Below are positions 61,113-64,000 of a stretch of 64,000 nucleotides of DNA, in pieces. The notes under the pieces are model-generated. The model was not told the DNA's origin and made no database searches. It worked only from the letters and a program-made list of their open reading frames with translations. Every line of letters begins with the position of its first letter. Within the stretch, counting starts at the first letter, position 1. This DNA is from Lacinutrix sp. MedPE-SW (lineage in GTDB: Bacteria > Bacteroidota > Bacteroidia > Flavobacteriales > Flavobacteriaceae), in assembly GCF_001874145.1 (NCBI RefSeq), contig NZ_MPCX01000004.1:166776-230775 (forward strand). Direction: 5' to 3'. A program made the translations under genes and the position numbers.

Positions 61113-62042
61113 TTAGAAGAATCTTGGTGATAATATTTTTTGGTTTTGGAAAATTTCGAATCTTAAAAACACTTCATAAGAACCTTGTTCAAATTGGGTA
61201 TTACCTAATTCTGTTGTTTCTCTATCATATGCTACACCTAACATTAGCTTATCGGTTAATTGATAACCAACTAATGCACTAAATGCTGCGCTCCATCTAT
61301 AGGCTAAACCTAATGTGAGTTTTTCTTTTAAAAGCGCATTTAAAGTTAAATCTGCTTGCAATGGTGAACCTTGAACACCTTTAAATAAAACTGCTGGTTT
61401 TAATTTTAAATCTTGATTTATATCAAATACATAACCACCTATTAAATACAAATTTATTTTTTCTTTTGCTTCAGAAAGAGAAGATTCTTCAAAATGGGTT
61501 GTTTCTAATAAATTTGGAGCAGATAAACCAACATACCATCTATCTCCTTTACGATAGTAAATTCCGGCTCCAACGTTAGGTGAAAATCTGTTTTTTATAT
61601 CTGATTGTAATAATGGATCTGAACTATATTGATTTAATTCAGAATACGCAACATCTAATAAATGACCGCCACCTTTTACTCCAAAAGAAAGTCTTCCTTC
61701 TTCTGAAGTGTTAACTGTATAAGAAAAATCAATATCAAAATACGTTTCGTGTGTTGGCCCGATATTATCGTTTACAATTGATAAGCCTAATCCAACTTTT
61801 TTACTATCTCCAATAGGAGAATGAATATTGAAAGTTTGAGTATCTGGCGCTCCATCTAAACCGACCCATTGTGTTCTGTATAGTCCTGCGATACTTATAA
61901 CATCTCTTGATCCAGCATAGGCAGGATTTACACTCATTGTATTATACATGTACTGAGTGTATTGAGCGTCCTGTTGAGCAGTACTTTCTAAAGCAAAGAT
62001 AGAACTGATAAGAATTACTAAAATTAATATTCTATTTTTCAT
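61113..62042 (-). CDS. PorP/SprF family type IX secretion outer-membrane protein
   Basis: A 309-residue outer-membrane beta-barrel protein with signal peptide (ILVILISSIFALESTAQ), followed by DAQYTQYMYNTMSVNPAYAGSRD, the signature of PorP/SprF, then repeated amphipathic strands to the C-terminal phenylalanine (LRFEIFQNQKILSPRFF). It is known for this family that SprF-type proteins help secrete and retain adhesins carrying type B C-terminal signals; the gene directly upstream encodes exactly such an adhesin. They are 58 bases apart. Confidence 0.92.
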   Translation of the reverse strand: MKNRILILVILISSIFALESTAQQDAQYTQYMYNTMSVNPAYAGSRDVISIAGLYRTQWVGLDGAPDTQTFNIHSPIGDSKKVGLGLSIVNDNIGPTHETYFDIDFSYTVNTSEEGRLSFGVKGGGHLLDVAYSELNQYSSDPLLQSDIKNRFSPNVGAGIYYRKGDRWYVGLSAPNLLETTHFEESSLSEAKEKINLYLIGGYVFDINQDLKLKPAVLFKGVQGSPLQADLTLNALLKEKLTLGLAYRWSAAFSALVGYQLTDKLMLGVAYDRETTELGNTQFEQGSYEVFLRFEIFQNQKILSPRFF

Positions 62043-62100
62043 TATAAAAGGTATAATTTATTTTGGAGGCAGAATCTTTCTACCTCCTTTATTTATTTAA

Positions 62101-64000
62101 TTAACGTTGAATATAAAGGTAACCAGCTCTTGATTTGTCTTCTGTACCATTATTGTATTTAAGTACATAGAAATATGTTCCTACTGGTAACTGTTTTTCT
62201 TCTCGAATTGTAACTCTACCGTTAGATTCACCTTTAAAATAGTTTCCATTTTGACCATAACCATCTGTAGAATACACAATAACTCCCCATCTGTTATAGA
62301 TTTCTAGTGTATTATTTGGATATAACTCTATATTTCTAATTATAAATACATCATTATCTCCATCTCCATTTGGTGTTACTGCGTTAAATACTTCTAAATC
62401 ATCTTCTGATGGAGATGCGTTATTTATATCTAAATAATCTGGAAGTCCATCACCATCACTATCTACAGCATCTCCACCAAACCCTATACCATCATTGTTT
62501 GGATCTGGACTTTCATTTGTAGTCAAAATTCCATCTCCATCATCATCAACATCTAAGTAATCAGGTGTACCGTCACCATCTGTATCATTATCAGTTGGGT
62601 CTCCATTTCCTGTTGGATCTACTTCTCCGTCTTCTAAATCTACATCTGCATAGTCTTCATTTATAGTATCTACACCATCGTTATCATCATCAGTATCTAA
62701 CCAGTTTGGTGTACCGTCTCCATCGGTATCTCCTAATGGGAATTCTATACCGTTTGGAACATTATCATTATCACAGTCTCCATTGAAAAATTCTAATGAT
62801 TGAGGTAAAGTTACACTTGTAGTTACAAAATCACAATTCTCAAGAGGATTTGTTCCATCTAACAATTCATCTTCATTTGTTACACCATCACCATCACAAT
62901 CTGTCGATAAGAAAGGTTCTGATTGAACTTCTGTAATATCCTCAGTATTATAATCACAAGGATCTAATGGGTCTGTACCGTTAAGAACTTCAACACTATC
63001 TAAAACTCCATCTCCATCTGAATCAACATCTCCGTAAGTTATTGTTACAGTTGCTTCATTTGAAATATTTCCTTCATTATCTTGAATAGTATAAGTAATT
63101 GGTGTTGGGTTTCCAACGAAACTAGGTTCTGGAGTAAATGTTAGGTTTCCACTTTCATCAACTGTCCAAGTTCCTTCTCCTATTACGACTAATGTATCGT
63201 TTTGGCCGTCTCCATTTGTATCTGTTGCTCCTGGTGTTGTTATTGAAACTGTGCTAGGGTCAACTATTCCATCTAAATCACTATCTGCACCATTTCCATT
63301 ATCAGCTGTAACAATAATAGTAACAGGAGAACCAATAGGATTATCCGTACTAATATCATCTTCTGCTATTGGATTAGCCGAATATGTAATTGTAACTGTA
63401 GCAACATTAGATTCATTACCATCATTATCTTCTATAGTATAGGTAATTGGTGTTGGGTCTCCTGTAAAACCTGGCTCTGGTGTAAACGTAATGTTACCAT
63501 TTCCATCTGACACCCATGTCCCTTCACCTGAAACAATTAAAGTATCATTGTAGCCATCTCCAGTTTCATCTGTTGCACCTGGTGTAGTTATACTAACTGT
63601 TGTTGGTTCAACTGTACCATCAGGATCAACATCAGTTCCATTACCATTATCTACAGTAACATTTATTGTTACCGCTGTATTCACAGTATTATTCAAACTT
63701 TCGTCGTCTATAGCGATTGGATTTGCTTGAACATTAACACTTATAGTACCTACATTTGATGGATTACCGTCATTATCATTAACTGTGTAATCTATTGGTG
63801 TTGCATCACCTGTAAAGCCTGGCTCTGGTGTGAATGTCACTGTTCCATCGCCATTATCTGTATAAGTTCCTTCTCCTGGTACGGTAAAGGTATCTTGATC
63901 ACCTGGTGTTGATGGATCTAAATCTACACTTGTTACATCTATACTTCCGCCTGCACTTGGATCTGAATCATTATCTGTGATTGGGAATGTTACTGGTGTA
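62101..64000 (-). CDS. giant repetitive adhesin with thrombospondin type 3 repeats and type B T9SS signal, 5' end outside window
   Basis: The track starts at a GTG at 63840, but the frame stays open to the window edge (632 codons visible). Starting from the N-terminal side seen here: tandem 116-residue immunoglobulin/cadherin-like repeats with [11 protein letters not shown] and [10 protein letters not shown], then calcium-binding thrombospondin type 3 repeats rich in DxDGDG (about 63020-62420), and a C-terminal CHU_C type B sorting domain with [20 protein letters not shown] and [12 protein letters not shown]. It is probably a cell-surface adhesin exported by T9SS. Operon with PorP/SprF and the OmpA protein. 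Confidence 0.88.
   Translation of the reverse strand, partial: TPVTFPITDNDSDPSAGGSIDVTSVDLDPSTPGDQDTFTVPGEGTYTDNGDGTVTFTPEPGFTGDATPIDYTVNDNDGNPSNVGTISVNVQANPIAIDDESLNNTVNTAVTINVTVDNGNGTDVDPDGTVEPTTVSITTPGATDETGDGYNDTLIVSGEGTWVSDGNGNITFTPEPGFTGDPTPITYTIEDNDGNESNVATVTITYSANPIAEDDISTDNPIGSPVTIIVTADNGNGADSDLDGIVDPSTVSITTPGATDTNGDGQNDTLVVIGEGTWTVDESGNLTFTPEPSFVGNPTPITYTIQDNEGNISNEATVTITYGDVDSDGDGVLDSVEVLNGTDPLDPCDYNTEDITEVQSEPFLSTDCDGDGVTNEDELLDGTNPLENCDFVTTSVTLPQSLEFFNGDCDNDNVPNGIEFPLGDTDGDGTPNWLDTDDDNDGVDTINEDYADVDLEDGEVDPTGNGDPTDNDTDGDGTPDYLDVDDDGDGILTTNESPDPNNDGIGFGGDAVDSDGDGLPDYLDINNASPSEDDLEVFNAVTPNGDGDNDVFIIRNIELYPNNTLEIYNRWGVIVYSTDGYGQNGNYFKGESNGRVTIREEKQLPVGTYFYVLKYNNGTEDKSRAGYLYIQR
63142..63837 (-). 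repeat. two tandem 348-bp coding repeats (116 residues each)
   Basis: Repeat units occupy 63490-63837 and 63142-63489; each begins TFTPEPGF and includes [10 protein letters not shown] near residue 80. A third, truncated unit ([11 protein letters not shown]) runs on to about 63028 and another continues upstream toward the window edge. Both complete copies are exactly 116 codons, so length is conserved while sequence varies moderately. Confidence 0.85.

Noticed and set aside
62420-63840. The repetitive DNA near the right edge as a CRISPR array
   Set aside because: The repeats are long, in frame, lack unique spacers of constant length and encode protein domains of a T9SS adhesin.

Overview
The window is an AT-rich (by eye about one third GC) stretch of chromosome from a member of the Bacteroidota, most likely a marine Flavobacteriaceae. 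Supporting signs are the -7 hexamer family TAnnTTTG upstream of genes, A-rich translation starts without Shine-Dalgarno sequences, gldI, Por/type IX secretion C-terminal signals of both type A and type B, a PorP/SprF protein, DUF5683/DUF6122/DUF6503/DUF3810 family proteins, and an adenosylcobalamin-dependent methylmalonyl-CoA mutase with a short small subunit. I see no prophage, insertion sequence, plasmid gene, CRISPR array or restriction/defence locus. Most of the window is ordinary core chromosome.

Layout. 1-1.6 kb (minus): a truncated gene, a hemerythrin-like protein and a YtxH/holin-superfamily/small-protein stress operon. 1.7-10.2 kb (plus): an aldehyde dehydrogenase with a 50-residue membrane protein that the ORF track missed, tRNA-Pro (minus), a PQQ-type sugar dehydrogenase with its lipoprotein cytochrome c, then udk, a DivIC/FtsB-like gene, methylmalonyl-CoA mutase small subunit, an unrecognised lipoprotein and the large subunit in one tight operon. 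10.3-16 kb: a metallophosphatase and a CotH-type kinase that converge with no gap, and a large M16 peptidase. 16.2-22 kb (plus): parA-parB-DUF5683-dapB-lepB-WbqC-DUF6122. 22-28.6 kb (minus): a TPR membrane protein, ribH, two small membrane proteins, mutL, two rhomboid proteases and an exo/endonuclease/phosphatase. 28.7-31.2 kb (plus): recF, a lipoprotein, a DUF721 protein and two cold-shock proteins. 31.2-34.3 kb (minus): a secreted M4 metallopeptidase with a type A sorting signal, and ndk. 34.4-37.2 kb (plus): a DHH phosphoesterase, gldI and a cyclophilin-FKBP fusion lipoprotein. 37.4-41.2 kb: a membrane protein, an SDR/START/AraC group and a lipoprotein. 41.2-48.7 kb: pepD, a DUF3810 zinc-protease-like protein and two amidohydrolase-fold exported proteins. 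48.7-51 kb (minus): two DUF6503 lipoproteins and a decayed gene for a secreted T9SS protein. 51.1-57.4 kb: rRNA/tRNA methyltransferase, VanX-like dipeptidase, DoxX-like protein, AlkB-like dioxygenase, alpha/beta hydrolase, a 151-bp direct duplication, a DUF819 permease and a DUF4369 lipoprotein. 57.5-64 kb (minus): tRNA-Thr, queD-like and idi genes, and an operon of a giant type B adhesin (cut by the window end), PorP/SprF and an OmpA/WD40 protein.

The genes work together in several modules: propionate/odd-chain carbon flow (mutase operon), chromosome partition and cell-wall precursors (parAB, dapB), protein export and outer-membrane folding (lepB, gldI, PPIase), type IX secretion and surface adhesion (M4 peptidase, adhesin-PorP-OmpA), and peptide scavenging (M16, M4, PepD, VanX-like, amidohydrolases). 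I did not find a convincing undescribed multi-gene system. The best leads for a second look are the unrecognised lipoprotein locked between the mutase subunits, the T9SS pseudogene with three in-frame stop codons, the 151-bp intergenic duplication, the CGACGAAATACA repeat pair in an empty intergenic region, and the amidohydrolase pair in which one partner has lost the metal-binding HxH motif.
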